A stretch of DNA of 64,000 nucleotides from Arthrobotrys musiformis. Lineage: Eukaryota; Ascomycota; Orbiliomycetes; Orbiliales; Orbiliaceae. The stretch lies in NCBI GenBank assembly GCA_036971715.1, contig JAVHJL010000002.1, positions 280,501 through 344,500 on the forward strand, in the 5' to 3' direction. Both the position numbers and the translations under genes were made by a program. The notes under the pieces were generated by a model that saw only the letters and a program-made list of their open reading frames with translations, did no database searches and had not been told where the DNA came from. Of this stretch, positions 1 to 12,428 are shown piece after piece (within the stretch, counting starts at the first letter, position 1; every line of letters starts with the position of its first letter).

Positions 1-1808
1 GGAGTTTCCATGTTATGAGTAAAAACAACGTAGTCTCCAACGAACTCCTTTTGGGAAGTCCACTTCTTGTAGTCGCGATCGGGCTTTCCAAGGAAGAAGT
101 GAACACTGTAGGATCCGTTCAAGGCTGACCTGTCGGTAGCGACATCAACTCGCCACTCGTAGTATTGGTTGTTGACAACGGAGTTATCGAGTCCTTCGGT
201 TTCGTCGGTGCCATAAGAGTCTCTCTTGCGTTTGGAAGAAGTAGAGACCTTTCCGGAGTACAGATCATTGACTTGCTTCATAGCATATTTGCGGAGGCCA
301 GATGCGTTGGTAAGATACGAGTGCGTTGGAACCTCGGGGTACCCATAACCGAAATATGCGGTATTTCTGATAGTGGTGGAATTCATTCTGGCGCCAGTTT
401 TACTAAGCCAAGGCTCCAAGTAGGAGTCGACAGTATCCGTTCGGCGCCAGTCAACACCGTAAGTTCCACCGCCGTTTTGTTGCTGCGTGACATAGCTGTT
501 AGGGTTAATAGCCTGCCAGATGGCGAAGATACGGTCAACATTGCAGTGATGGAGGAAGAAGATGGGGTCGAATGAGCTGTAGGGCACAGAAGTCATGTGG
601 CCGAGACTTCCACCAACCCAGACGTGAATACCATCGTGGATAGATTCAACAGAAGCTGCATTGTTGCCGACTCTGTTGCTGAAGGCTCCCCAACGGGCTG
701 GGTCGCTTGCGGTGTTGACTTTGGATGGTTCGCGAATGTTGCCATTGCCATCCACGGGAAGTGACCGGAGTAAAAGCTCGTGGACCTGTTGTCTGATATT
801 ATCTCCATTTTGCCTGAGCTGGTCTCGGGTTTCTCCAATATTATCACCGACACCTCTGTCCTCGCTCTTTGGATGTTTCAATGTACGGACCCAATTCCTG
901 AAGCGGTCGTTGCCAAAGTTGGTGCCACTATTGTATGTTCCTGACTGGAACCTGAAGGTGTAAAGGGGATTCTCCCATTGCGGCCAGTCCGCCTTTGCCC
1001 TTCCTGGATAGAATCTGAATGTGTGCTTTGAGTTGCGTAGAGAAGGTGGGAGGTCGGCGTTCTCGAGAGCCCAATCCCAGTATGGAAGACGAAGCTGTGC
1101 AAGAGCAAGCTCCCACTTGGCCTTCTCAGCCTTGTTCTTTTCGTTCTGGATTTCCACATAGGCGGTGTACCAGAGAACTTCTTCAAGGTAGGCAAGGTAG
1201 GGACGGTGCCATGTGGGGAACTATTGTTGCAAACGACAACGACATTATAATTAGCAAAGTCGGCCCGCAATATATATTGTATATATGCTTACCAGAGTGG
1301 ATCCGTGTGTGCAATAGCCGGTGTTTGTGTAGGCTTGGAGAAGGCCCGTTTTTGGGTTGCTTGGCCCCCTGTTGTTCCATGCCACAAATGGTCGGCCGTG
1401 GACACCAGCGATCTGCCACCAACTGTTCTTGTCTTTAGGATCTCGGATCATTGTCTTCCTCAAGGCGATAATGAACAAGTCGTAAACTCGTCCATTGGTG
1501 GTATCGCCGGTAACACGATAGTCGTAAAGTGCTCGGATTTCCCTACGGATGACCATCTTCTTGGTCTTCTCGTCGTTCCCATCCGCGATTTTGCTGATAA
1601 AACCATTAGTTGTTGCTTTGCCGACATCAGCTGCGCCAGTCGTTCGCTTGCTGAGCAGTTTCTCTTCAAGCTCTGGAATACCGCGCATCTCGATGGGTGA
1701 AAAGTCGAATTCAAATCCCTGATCCATGCCGGGCATGGCGAAGGGAGCAGCGTATGCAAGCTGCGCCGTTGTGGCCAACGCCACCGAAACCAACGTTGAC
1801 ACCTTCAT
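1..1808 (-). CDS. Secreted tyrosinase (type-3 copper), 3' partial
   Basis: Exon 1 is 1293-1808 and exon 2 runs from 1220 off the left edge; the 72-nt intron 1221-1292 has donor GTAAGC and acceptor AATAG and joins in phase 0. The ATG at 1808 opens a signal peptide (MKVSTLVSVALATTAQLAYA). The CuA region shows GVHGRP, then YCTHGSTLFPTWHRPY, which is restored only by splicing, followed by LPYWDWA. The CuB region shows SIHDGIHVWVGG and later DPIFFLHHCNVDRIFAIWQ, so the copper-binding histidines are present. The frame stays open to base 1. Tyrosinases of this family oxidise monophenols and o-diphenols to quinones, feeding melanin or wall cross-linking. A KRKRD stretch in the C-terminal part could be a processing site for the inhibitory tail known in fungal tyrosinases; that role is inferred. 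The stop codon is outside the window. Confidence 0.93.
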
Positions 1809-3081
1809 GTTTTTGGTTGCTGATATAAACGATAGTAACTACTTTATTATATATTAAGAGTAGAGGGTGCTGTCGGGAATGTCGAATAGAAATGAAAAGA
1901 GTTCGAGAATCCTCCCCCTAGATACCACCCGGGAACGAGTGTAGATTGATTAAACGAATGGCGCTGAAGGTATCAAAAGAGTTCGTGTCGTATTAGATTA
2001 AACAGAAAGACATTGACTATATATAATAGAACGATGGTTAATATAATAGAACGAATGACCTTGAGAAGTAGAAGTAAAAGCAAAAGCAAAGGACTAACTT
2101 GGGCATACAGATGTCACTGCATACGCCAAGATATACCCTCACTGGTAGCAATGATGTTATTGTAGGAACCGAAAGGACGGAAAGATCACCATTTCCATGA
2201 GGTGGGAACGATAATAAATACATGTGTGTACGTTCCCCAACCCCACTGAGGCTTTAGGGGAGCGCCTGCAGAATCAATCCCAGAGCGCGCTGCAAGATTG
2301 TCTGAGATAACTGGCTAGGGCTAGGTGCCATGCACGTATAAGGTCTTGGGTTGGGCTCGGGTAGGATGTGATCATTTGGGTAATTGCCATCGGTCCAACT
2401 CGTTCGGCGGTGCCAACGAATCAGAGCCCAGGGGGCAAGGGTAGAAGCTGAACATGAGGTTACACTTAACCCACCTTGAATGATATCGATGTCTTTCGCT
2501 TTACCTAATTCTCCAATGTGTCGGCTGATTTATTGTCGATGTAATGCGAACAACTAAACGCCAAAAATAGTACCAACAGTGTAGTATTTGGCGATCAAGG
2601 GCGGAGGGGGAAAAAAAAAACTCTGCGAATGAAAATTTTTTGAAAAGAAAGAAAATATAATAATTCCGAAGAAAGACAAGAGAAAGAACCGAGAACCAAG
2701 AATACGGGAATCGATGCCTGAGAAAGGTAAGCGTCTATACTGAAAGGGACTTTGTAGATCAAGAACCCTCGCTCGCACGACGGTGGCGATGAAATTTATA
2801 TCAAAAGAGTGACTATTAGTGAGCGACAAGAACAAAAAAAAGAGAGAAAAGAAAAAGACAAAAACGTCTTCGGATCTTTGCTTCCTTCAAAACTCGAATC
2901 TATCCGCAGGTAACGGGAGAATGAGAGAAAAAAAAGTAGAAAAGAAGAGGAAGCATTTCGAGATCTTCCAAGCCTTTTTGTTAAGTACTGCTCCATTCTC
3001 ACCCATCTTCCCCTCAAAGAACCCTCATTTCGCGCAACAGGCAATCCGGCTAGGGAGATTTCAGCCTACAGAAGTGAAATA

Positions 3082-3130
3082 GGGGGGCTCCACTCTGAAA
3101 AAAGCTTGGTGCCAATTTGTGGAGCCCCCC
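3082..3130. repeat. Perfect 12-bp inverted repeat (hairpin)
   Basis: The left arm GGGGGGCTCCAC (3082-3093) and the right arm GTGGAGCCCCCC (3119-3130) are exact reverse complements around a 25-nt AT-richer loop. Such a stem would be very stable in single-stranded DNA or RNA. It lies in a gene-free stretch, so it is not explained by a coding gene or a nearby terminator. Confidence 0.75.
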
Positions 3131-3463
3131 CCTGTCCTGTCAGAGCCACATGCTCTCACCAACTCGAAAGTCCTCAACTTTTACACATAAACAACGGGCA
3201 CTTGAACGGGTAACTCGGATTCCCTGCAGTTGGACACCCTGCACTTGTGCATCAATTCTCTAACAAATTTGAATGTCGTCGTCATCACTATTGTAGAGAG
3301 TACGTAAAGGTTGGAAAACATTCGAACCATCAAGCGCTCTTTGTGTTGGCAAAAATTAAAAAAAAAAAAAAAAAAATTAAAACCGCCCACGCTAACTAAT
3401 TAGTGGTATACTTTATATTCGCATCCCTTGTGCTGGCTAATGCGCGACTACCAAGTATGTGCT

Positions 3464-3482
3464 AGAGAGAGAGAGAGAGAGA
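3464..3482. repeat. GA dinucleotide microsatellite
   Basis: An uninterrupted GA run of about nine units lies in intergenic sequence. A poly-A tract of about 19 nt sits some 90 nt upstream at 3358-3376. Confidence 0.85.
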
Positions 3483-5791
3483 TGGAGTGCCTCTTCAAAT
3501 CCAAAGAAACAGGGTGGGCGGGATCTTGACGACTTGATCTGGTCAGGTCGAGGGGGGCCCAGACGGTGTTTCTCGCGGCATGCGTTTTTGGTACTTAGAT
3601 GTATACATCTTTGCCGCTCAGGATGCACATAGAAACTAGGCTTGATTCCATGTTCCTCTAGAACGAATGACCATGTCAAAGACGCCGATGAAAGCACGAC
3701 CCCTGTCAAAATATGCATGCGATTCTGCATCATCCATGTTTCTGTAACCTCAATTCTTGACGCTTCGAAATCCCTCCCGAACAAACTACCTTTTGTTCAG
3801 AGGTAAACGGATGGAAGACCAAAACCCTATGGTCTGACGATCGACCGATTAGTAACAAAAGATACAGAAACAGGCCCACAGAGGTGACATGCCGCTGGAT
3901 GGACCAATTTTAAGGGGCCAGGCAAATCATCACGCTTCAAAAGACGAAACTGAACTCTCACACAGCCTCACTCCCAATACAGGCCTAAAGATGTAATCAT
4001 AATACCATGGCTCAGAGGCCAATGGTTTGGCGAGCATCTTGGAGTGGAAAGAAATTAGCAACATATTGCAAAGTTTTATTTTTTTCGCTTTCGTCCACAC
4101 GAAACCTTTGGCGAAATATTCTCCTTCCTCATCCCTTTCGCGACAACAAGGGAAAAGGGGAAATTGCATTTCCATTTGGTCCCAAAAATTCAATGTGCCA
4201 GACACCAAAACCATACCTAAGAATCGATTTAGTAACGTGTTTCTGGGCTGAGAGTGTTGCTATCGATATCGGAGGGCTAAACGTTAAGGGGAAATATTTT
4301 CCACCAGGCGGCACTATGGTTCGCGATCGATCGCGCTGTCGGTTCGGCCTACAAAACGAGGATACATACATAATAAGCCCATGCTCCAGTGGACCCGGAA
4401 CATAGTGCGGTATGTGACATGCAATTGATTTGACATGTAATGTCGTATTCAAAATTTTAAAACACCTCGAGGCGCCCCAGAAAATGGAAATAAATCCCAC
4501 GCTTCTAGACATTAGGACACACAACCTCCTTCGGTGCATACATAAGCTTGGTTAGTAGTATTGTGCGCGCGGCTTGCAAACTTTGAAACCAACATAGACT
4601 TCCATGGATGGTCGCCCCGTTATTGATCCAATTAAAATCTGTTCCAAAAAGCAATACCAAGCCCTACACCCTCAAGTCTGATGCCAAGGCTCCCGGCAAC
4701 CTTTTCCGGTGGAAGGGAGAAAAAACAGCCTTCTACATAATGCGCCATGTATGGAGTAACTTCTTACCCACAAGGGGAAATACCTAGCTTGAGCTCAGCT
4801 TCAATCGTTGTTTGTGCGATGCAATGCAATGGCCTAGCGACTAGTTATCAGTTAGCCTAAAACTAGTAACTACGAAACTACCTAGTAACCTATTTAAATA
4901 CTACCCCACTGAAGGTTGCAAATGCTTCTTACAAGAAGTCGACAAGCATTGATGGCTAAAACATTGAAACCGACTTGATGTCATAGATCTAAACTTAGTC
5001 GAAGCGCTCCCGATCTCGGAGATAGTACCCATTGCATCAAGAAGTGCTGTTATAACCTAACTACCTTCTTTCTCGAGCTACGTGTACATCCACACTAGAG
5101 CTTTACCCCTAAATATTCAAATCCAATCCCATAAGGCTTCATGGTCAGCTTTGCCGCCCATATACAGCTCGGGCCGTCCCTCGCTAAACTGCAGCTAGGT
5201 GTTGGCTGCGCCTTCATTAAACGTGGATTTTATATGCCTTAACTGTCAAACGATTACTACCACGGATGAACTAAATGCAACGCAATTCAATGTATAATCC
5301 GAATTCACGAATTCAAAGATCCGAGCTAACCGGCATGCCGATGGTCCGAATATCAGTGTCCTGTGTCTGCGTCTGCGTCTGTGTCTCTGTCTACCTCATG
5401 TCCCCAGCTGTGTCATTTTATAATTACCAAGCTTGTGGGTCACCGAATGCGACATCCCTATTCGAGACTTTGGACAATCCGAGTAAATTTGCATAAAAAA
5501 AAACCAAAAGCCACACTCGTAGGTTGCATATTTGATTTCTACTAATTATATTAGTAGCTATCCGATTCGAATAGCTAACAGTATGCGCATGAATCATGTC
5601 AAGCTGTTATGTTGCCGCGCCCTCGTGCCCGGGCGTCCCTAGCCATGACCCCGAAAAAAAGACATTGACAACTTAAAACATCTATTTGTACTCATCCGCT
5701 TCACATGTCCTAACCTGGAGTTTCATTTTGCGACTTTAATTCGTTACGTCGGCGGCTGTCCTTCGGCTTTCGGCTCTCCGTATCTCACCGC

Positions 5792-7929
5792 TCACTTGCG
5801 TAACCGCCTCTTATAATAGGTTTTCTGCAGAATCGCGTCAGTACCAGTTTCCGTAATATCCGGGACACATATCAACAATATATCTTCGAAAGGCGGTCAC
5901 ATACCCTGGCTTCCTCTTCATCAATATCTCCCTCGAATGATAGAACTGGGACGTCGTATACATCATGGCCTGTGCCCCAGCCTGTGGTAGATATCCCTAG
6001 GTCATCAGCTTGGGTGAGTGGCTGAGTGACTAGTTGGTTGTTCCCATTTATGTCTTCAACAACGGTCTGTTGGTTTGGAGGCTCAGTGACCGCCCCTTGG
6101 TTATTTCCATTAATATCTCCAACAACCTCCTGCTGGTTTGGAGGTTGAATAACTTCATTTTTTGCGGTGGTTGACTCGACAAAATCAACCGTTGTCGAGC
6201 TCGGAACTTCATTTTGAGCATATTCGATCGTAGCTGGCGCATGACGTCCCCTCCGTCCCGTGATTTTGTTAACGAGCGTCTTGACCCCCTTTTTGGGAAT
6301 AGAGGCAACGAAGCTACCAAATCGTCGGAGGGGAGATTTTGACCTCGCCGACTGACGAGTACTCTCCTGCGGGATATCCCCCCCGCGTAATTCGTTGAGT
6401 CGCGCCTGTACCAGTAAAGCCTCAGGATCAAGTTTCTCCTCCTCTTCTTCACGTACTTGCCGTTGGGCAGCACTTGGTTGTTTGCGTCCTCTTTCAGACC
6501 TTTCAGGAGTCGGAAAGTACCCTGGATTGATCTTAACAATTGTATTGAGGTTAATTTCCGGCTTGGGATTGGGAAATAACTCTTCGACAGTCTTGAGCTG
6601 CGAATCGACCAAATCGCCAATGCTCTCCCCAACCATAGGATCATTATCCGTCGAAACCGATCCTTCTCCCTGGAGATTATCCAAACTGCCAGCCACAAAC
6701 TCTTCAACCTCGTCAACATCCCGTGCCGGCGCTCCGCCTTGGTTGACGGATGATTCTTGGTCAATAGGTGCCCCTTGGTCGATAGTTGTAGTCGCCCGGA
6801 GCTGCTCCCGGAGGTCTTCTATAATAATACGCTCTTGCTCTTCTGTGGGCCCGTTGGCATCGTAGAATTCCTCATCATCGTCCGTTCGGATTGATTGTCT
6901 TGCAAATGGGTTTTCAGAGTCACCCAGAACTAAAGTATGTTAGCCATTCCGTGCCACTGTCAAATTTCATTACTCCCTCCATTTATAAAAGCTAAACATA
7001 AACTCAGAGCGGGACTTGATGTGTTCATTCAATCCATAGGGGCTAGCACCTGAGAGACACTCCAGGTCATCAACGAGAGATCCAAGATCTGTATCATCAT
7101 CAAGATACAGAGGTTCTTCTGCGACTTCGTGGCCCGGTTGGATTACGCCCCAATACGGGGGAACATCTCGAATCCCGTCCTCGTGAAACTCCCCTTCATT
7201 GAGAATATAACCCATCCGCCGTCCAAACCGATCATACTTGGGCAAATCGCTAGGACGCCGTTGGAGATCCTGAAGGGGAGGCGGAGGTGGGCCTATGAGC
7301 TTGTTCCCGCCGCCTTTCGTGCACACGGATTTCCGGGCCTCCGCCCCTTCATCTCCTTCATCAAAATCGAAGGAGGCATATTCATATTCTGGCTCACCGG
7401 AGTTAGGATCCACGATGGGGTTAAACGGCCGCTCGAGTTCTGAGACCTGTTCAGGTCTAATTTCTTCCCGCGTCTCTGATGCTGATTCTAATTCGGCATA
7501 CGGATCAATAAGATTTGGGCCGCGCTGGAGAGGCCCAATATCAATATTATCGATGGCATGGACCAAGCCGACCCCTCCGAAACTTGGAGGCTCGAAGACT
7601 TCCTCGCTCTCATCTTCCCCTCCCCCCTGCTCTAGATCCGGCTCATCCTGTTGACTGCTGGTATCTGAGAACCTTGGGGTCTGGGGTCCATCCCCTCCTT
7701 GGCCTCCTCCATCCACTCCATCCCCGCCATCCCCCCCATCCTCCTCTTCATCCGTTAACCTAATATTAAGAGTCTGGATAGTAGCAGGCTTAGGTGCAAA
7801 GGGGTTGTTCTCCATCTGCCTCTTGACTAAGTGATTTTGACCGTCATCTTTTACAGCCGCTGGAAGGTACCGGGCCGAGGCAAGGGCTGTGAGCCCGATG
7901 ACCGTGAATAGCATAAGCTTAGACCGCAT
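5792..7929 (-). CDS. Acidic, repeat-bearing secreted protein of unknown function
   Basis: Proposed exons are 7050-7929, 5905-6929 and 5792-5824, giving about 645 residues. The ATG at 7929 starts a signal peptide (MRSKLMLFTVIGLTALASA) followed by a Kex2-type LVKR site near residue 37. Exon 1 is Asp/Glu/Gly-rich with a DGGDGGDG tract. Exon 2 holds an acidic block, a basic block (RSKSPLRRFGSF... KKGVKTLVNKITGRRGR) and two copies of a PPNQQ-VV-DINGNNQ motif. The last intron 5825-5904 has a textbook donor GTATGT and acceptor TGCAG. The first intron is less sure: 6930-7049 with donor GTGCTA keeps frame, whereas the better-looking donor GTAATG at 6973 leads to an early stop. NPFA motifs occur on both sides of it, supporting one gene. 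I recognise no family. It could also be two genes. Confidence 0.6.
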
Positions 7930-8310
7930 GTTGGTGGCTCTTGATAGTAAATTCCGTAGGCCTTGTCAGTGATGCTATGCATATGTTGAAGTTCGAAACG
8001 GTTTCCTCGAAGCCTCGTGGGGATAGAATCCCGCGTGGCAGATTCATGGAGTTCGCATGGTAGAGTTATTTTGAGCACACTTTCTAGCCTCGCACCTCCC
8101 TAGAGGTACCTACAAAGTCACTAGTCATAGGCCTCATAATAACGCAATTAAAGAAAATTCTACCTCCTAAGTCCTCACATTCATGATCATATTCGCGCTG
8201 TCTAGCCCACCGCTAGCGTGGCAACACAACATGGTGTAATACCATGTGGTAATATAATTTCGTGAGAAATGAGGGTCGAGATTTGGAATTGGATTCCATA
8301 GAATGCCACG
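7930..8310. other. Divergent intergenic region
   Basis: About 380 bp between the divergent acidic secreted gene (-) and the small hypothetical gene (+). It presumably holds both promoters. I see no clear TATA box or other motif. Confidence 0.5.
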
Positions 8311-9037
8311 ATGCCGGATCCTGTTTTTGAATACCGATCTATCATTGCACTACTATTCTTCGTATCAATGGTAAAGCCATGGATGCTCCGGCTCACATTT
8401 TCTAGTGACGGAGGGAGGACAGCTCGAGTTCAGGCCTTCGAGCAAATATATACGAATGGGACGCAGAGATACCTTGGGACTCCCACGCACACTAATCAGT
8501 GCATTGATGTATGGACGCCGGTAAATGTAAGTCCACTCCTTCAATGTTCTCTATTATTTACGTTATCTTGTACTAATTACCTGTGTTATCCACTGCAAAA
8601 GAAACCAGTAAGTAAATGCAAAATACTGGCGCGTTCCTTAAAAGTCTATGTAGATACTAAAAGAAGCCCGAATGCTTACTTAGTATGTCGACGCTCAACA
8701 CGAGTCAGGTATCCGCCAGGCGGCTGACATGTCCGACGAGCTGATAAAATACAGCTTCACTGAGGGGGTCTTTAATCCAAGTTCCTTTATGCTCTTTCTC
8801 TACAATGACACAAATTGTGAGGGCCTCGCTCCAGAACCCGATGCGAATGGAGACGTGCCGCAGTTTAACAGACGACTGAATGCGCCACATGCCGTGTACG
8901 ATCTTTCCGGGCTGGCCGGGACGACTTTGAAGAAGCCAAGGAAAGTGCAAAGTTTTTACGTTGCGACGGATACGCCGCGATATTTATACAAAGCTGCGAA
9001 AGGCGAACATTTAATGAACATTCAAGATTCGAAATAG
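8311..9037 (+). CDS. Small hypothetical protein, two exons
   Basis: Exon 1 8311-8526 and exon 2 8720-9037 join in phase 0 across a 193-nt intron with donor GTAAGT and acceptor GCCAG, giving 177 residues. A hydrophobic stretch (SIIALLFFVSM) lies near residues 10-20 and may be a signal peptide or anchor, although the charged residues before it make a start further upstream, or an unseen 5' exon, possible. Two cysteines (NQC, NDTNC) and N-glycosylation-type sequons (YTNGT, NDTN) suit an exported protein. No family recognised. The exact splice phase agreement and the mature-looking exon 2 are the reasons for calling it a gene. Confidence 0.5.
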
Positions 9038-9226
9038 ATAATCGCCCTGAAGCCCAGATGTGAAAGGCTGTAGATATCGATTCTGTTAAATGTAGATATA
9101 CGGTTAGTCTAGACTAATATACGGTATAAGATGCTAAATCCGCGTTCTTGCATCTGAAGCCATGTCTTTTCTATGTGAATCACCTCTATAGATCTATCAT
9201 AGAGTATAAGTCGAAACAAAATCGAT

Positions 9227-11760
9227 CTAAACGTGGAAACTACCCGCTCTTTGTCTCTGAGCGCCTCCATGCCGCTCCTTGTAATCCCTTGCACTCTCAA
9301 CCCTGGCGAGACCAGTCTTTGCCATACCCCCATTCCCTTCAGGTCTGCCTCCGAAGCTTGCCAGCACGACCGGGTTATCGGCAGTCAACGCATCCATCGA
9401 GCTAAGTTCCGCCTCCGAGAACCACCTCTTGAAATACACCCATCTCAATGGGATTAATGCGCATATCAAAATGGGGAATCCGACGGCGGCGACCGTTTGC
9501 GATATCGCGACGCATATAGCGACGGATATCAACTGGAGGAATATGTAAAGCGCAATCTTTTTCGAGGGCACTTTGTGGAGAGGATCGTCTGGAGGACGGA
9601 ACCGACTCTCGCTGAGTAGGTGTACGATTTTGTGAGTTATCCCGTTACCTTCGATTGAACCCCACTAAGATATTGGTTAGATTTTATATATTGTGATAGG
9701 GCGCTGGAAGAAAATATCTTACTCCGACTGTTAGGAAGACCCCAGCGAATATCGTTCTTGGCATAGTCCCTAGGACCACAAGGAGGGGTCTAGACATTGT
9801 CCCAAACAACAACAATGCCATAGCGATATGCGTGACCCTTTGTTCCACAACCTGTAGTATTCGCACTTTTGGCCGTCGGATTTCCTCGCCTTCGACGTCC
9901 TCGGTTCTGATAACTTGTAGGTCGGTTTGGTAGACACACAGGGAATCTGTGTGGACGGGGGCTTGCGGAACAAGACCATTAGGGAGGGGGATTCCGATGA
10001 CGGCGGAGACGAATGATGTGCATCCGAGAAGGAAGAAGTCCCAATGGAAACCCCCTGGTTTCTTTAAGGGGTATTGTTTGGCCTGGGCTGTTAAGCTACT
10101 GACGTTCTATGCGATATTGGAGTGGTTAGAACTATATCGGTATCTGTGACGGTAGCAAAGGAGGAGAATTCCTTACGTGATCATAGTAGAATAGCAGCGT
10201 TATAAGGAACCCGAAGGGCATAGAAGCGAATACCCATTTGACGTCAAGGTTCCAAAAATCGATCTAGGTTCCCATAATTTAGCTTAGGCACACGTTCGGT
10301 GCGGGATGGGCAAAACCTACCACCCAGTCCCGATCAGTAGAAGGTTGAAAGGCCTGTGTTATTGGGAGGAGCTGAACATGCGTATCTTTTAAGTTCCCGG
10401 GGATATGGCAGAATCCGACCCAAAATACTGTTGCGATCTTTAGGTGCAGAAGTTAGCCGATATACTCCTATATAAAGCTTGCTCAGGTCCTCGTACCGGG
10501 TATGCGTAGTCGGCGACGAATCCTCGGACTGTCGGATTGAAGAAGAGCCCTGATCCAAACTTCTCTAGTGTATAAACGGACCCGAAATAGAGCATAGCGA
10601 CAACAATGCCCATGAAGCCACCCGATGTGCTTTCGTCAAACTCAGCCACAAGTTCCTCGATACCCTTGACTATAAAGCTATCAGCACGTTGATCAATTGA
10701 GAGCTATGCGAGAGAGAAGTATCTGGACAGTCGTACTAAGATAGATGATCCCAACGTACATCCCAAACGTCTCGCTCGAGAAATCCGTTACATATCGCAT
10801 ATAGTCGCAAAGGTTGGTAATTGCAGTAAGCCAATGGAAGATGGCTGTCCAGATTCCTGTCCAAGCCATAAATTGTGGGTATATCGTCGCATCGTAGGGG
10901 GTTATGATGTTGTAGATAGTATAATTGAATAGTGAAATGAGCCCTGGCGTTCGTTAATTCGGCATCGACGAGTTAAGGGCTTCAAGTTGAGGCTAGAGCC
11001 AGGTCTGCGGAGGGTCTATCTACCTGTTACACTGATCACGAGGATGTATTGTATTAGCCATAGTTAAACAATGCTTTTATAAAAAATCATGAAGATAATA
11101 CCGACCCAACGATCGTGAGAGGCTGTGCGCTAAACACGCCAAATACACCAGCTGCAAGTGCTGAGGCTAGCAGTCCTTCGTTGATTCCATAGAAGTGACC
11201 TGTCCTCCGATACATATCAAGTGTGTACGCCAATGCCGGCAGTAAGCTACATAGAACATCAATATTAATATCGGCCGATCTACTTTAAGAGCCGAATCCA
11301 TGAAGAAGAATGCAACTAACTTGACAAAGTATATCCGAATTGTGCTTGCAACGGCTCTGTATGTGAAAGCATCCGTGAAATCACTTGGGTAGTACGGTAG
11401 CCGCCGCTTGATATCGTGATAAATTCCCCGGAAGGGGCGCAAAGGCCTGTACTTCCTCCATCCTCGCGCGCCAACGTATGTGTATGGATTTCTCGGCTCG
11501 TAGATGCTCTCGTGGGTCTTCTCTCGGGTTATTCCATTATTATCTTCGCCGTCGCCGTCTTCATTTCCGCTCGCGCTTGCCCCATTCGCGAAATGTGCAT
11601 GCGTATGGTTCTCTGATTTTCTGGAAACTGTTTTCTGGATCTGGTCTTGATCCTGATCATTGGCATTAGAACGCGAGCCAATCGAAACAGCATCGTCATT
11701 TGCGGCGTTGGACGAGCCAGCGGCATGCCTTTGGCGGAACTTCCGTAGTTCTGGTTCCAT
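9227..11760 (-). CDS. BOR1: BOR1-type borate/bicarbonate (SLC4-like) transporter
   Basis: Nine exons fit: 11321-11760, 11106-11246, 11024-11031, 10737-10943, 10497-10669, 10321-10437, 10177-10263, 9723-10106 and 9227-9664, for 664 residues. All junctions are GT-AG and phases close exactly. The family signature reads RPFRGIYHDIKRRLPYYPSDFTDAF, then LLPALAYTLDMYRRTG, SAQPLTIVGVTGLISLFNYTIY, FNPTVRGFVADYA, FWNLDVKWVFASMPFGFLIT, GLPNG-like IPLPNGLVPQAP, and LQVVEQRVTHIAMALL. About ten to twelve membrane segments follow. Yeast BOR1 exports borate at the plasma membrane; that role is transferred by family. The hydrophilic N-terminus is Asn/Asp-rich. The start MEPELRKF at 11760 is chosen over an in-frame ATG at 12030 because the extra 90 residues have no family-like content. 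The 8-nt third exon is unusual and supplies Val-Thr of the conserved IVGVTGL. Confidence 0.9.
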
Positions 11761-12428
11761 AGCTGTGAAGTTCTCAAGCTGGTCAGGTCGCCCAAGAACT
11801 CGAAAGATTCGATTGGTCTGACACCGAAATTTGATGGGACAACGCGCGAAGAGAAAACAAACAAGGTACCGGGAGCTTTCCGCGAGACCAGAGCTTTCTA
11901 AAGCATCGCAATTGAGTCGAATTTGGCGGATACTCGGCGTATCACGCTGCTTTACTATCGATGGAGGAAACAAAAAAGTCAAGATGGTCGACGCAATGGC
12001 AGCTTCCCGTGCTCCCCTGCTTGGTGGCAATGGCGAAATCGGTCGCAGAACGCCGCCATTGGCCTTGGGCTCTTCGCGTGCCTGTCAACACTAACAAGCT
12101 TCAAAACTACGGTCTAAACCCAAAGCGGCAAGGGCCATAGCCAATCAAAAGGATATTTCGGAAGAGCCTCGGGATCAGATTGCATGATGCATGACAAGAA
12201 CTCCAGCTGCGGCCACACAATGCAACAGTCTGTGTATTAAGCTTGTATATGAAGTGCAAGTATCTACTAATTATATACTACGTATGGATGTTGAGGCTAG
12301 GTTGTTGTCATTCGATCATGAATTCAATATTAGTATGATATAATTATGAATCTGACGAGGCGGGCTCTAAATTTGTTGAGGTCTTCAAACATTTGTATGT
12401 GATATACATGCATATATATTTGACCGGC
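11761..12428. other. Promoter side of the BOR1-like gene
   Basis: About 670 bp between the BOR1-like start and the stop of the Dabb gene, both on the minus strand. The frame is open upstream of the chosen BOR1 start to 12030, but the translation is not family-like. No other gene seen. Confidence 0.5.

Larger units (their letters stand above)
1809..5791. other. Long intergenic region, no gene recognised
   Basis: Nearly 4 kb with only short, unconserved-looking open frames on both strands and no recognisable domain. It holds the promoter side of the tyrosinase and the downstream flank of the acidic secreted gene. Visible low-complexity items are a poly-A run near 3358-3376, a GA microsatellite at 3464-3482 and a G/C-tailed inverted repeat at 3082-3130, listed separately. 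I see no transposase or reverse-transcriptase remnant. Confidence 0.6.

Noticed and set aside
3358..3376. Poly-A run as a possible retroelement tail
   Set aside because: No target-site duplication or coding remnant was seen beside it; such runs recur elsewhere in this window (50562, 58998).
11761..12030. N-terminal extension of the BOR1-like frame to an ATG at 12030
   Set aside because: The added 90 residues look like translated leader, and family members start with a short hydrophilic N-terminus as given by the ATG at 11760.
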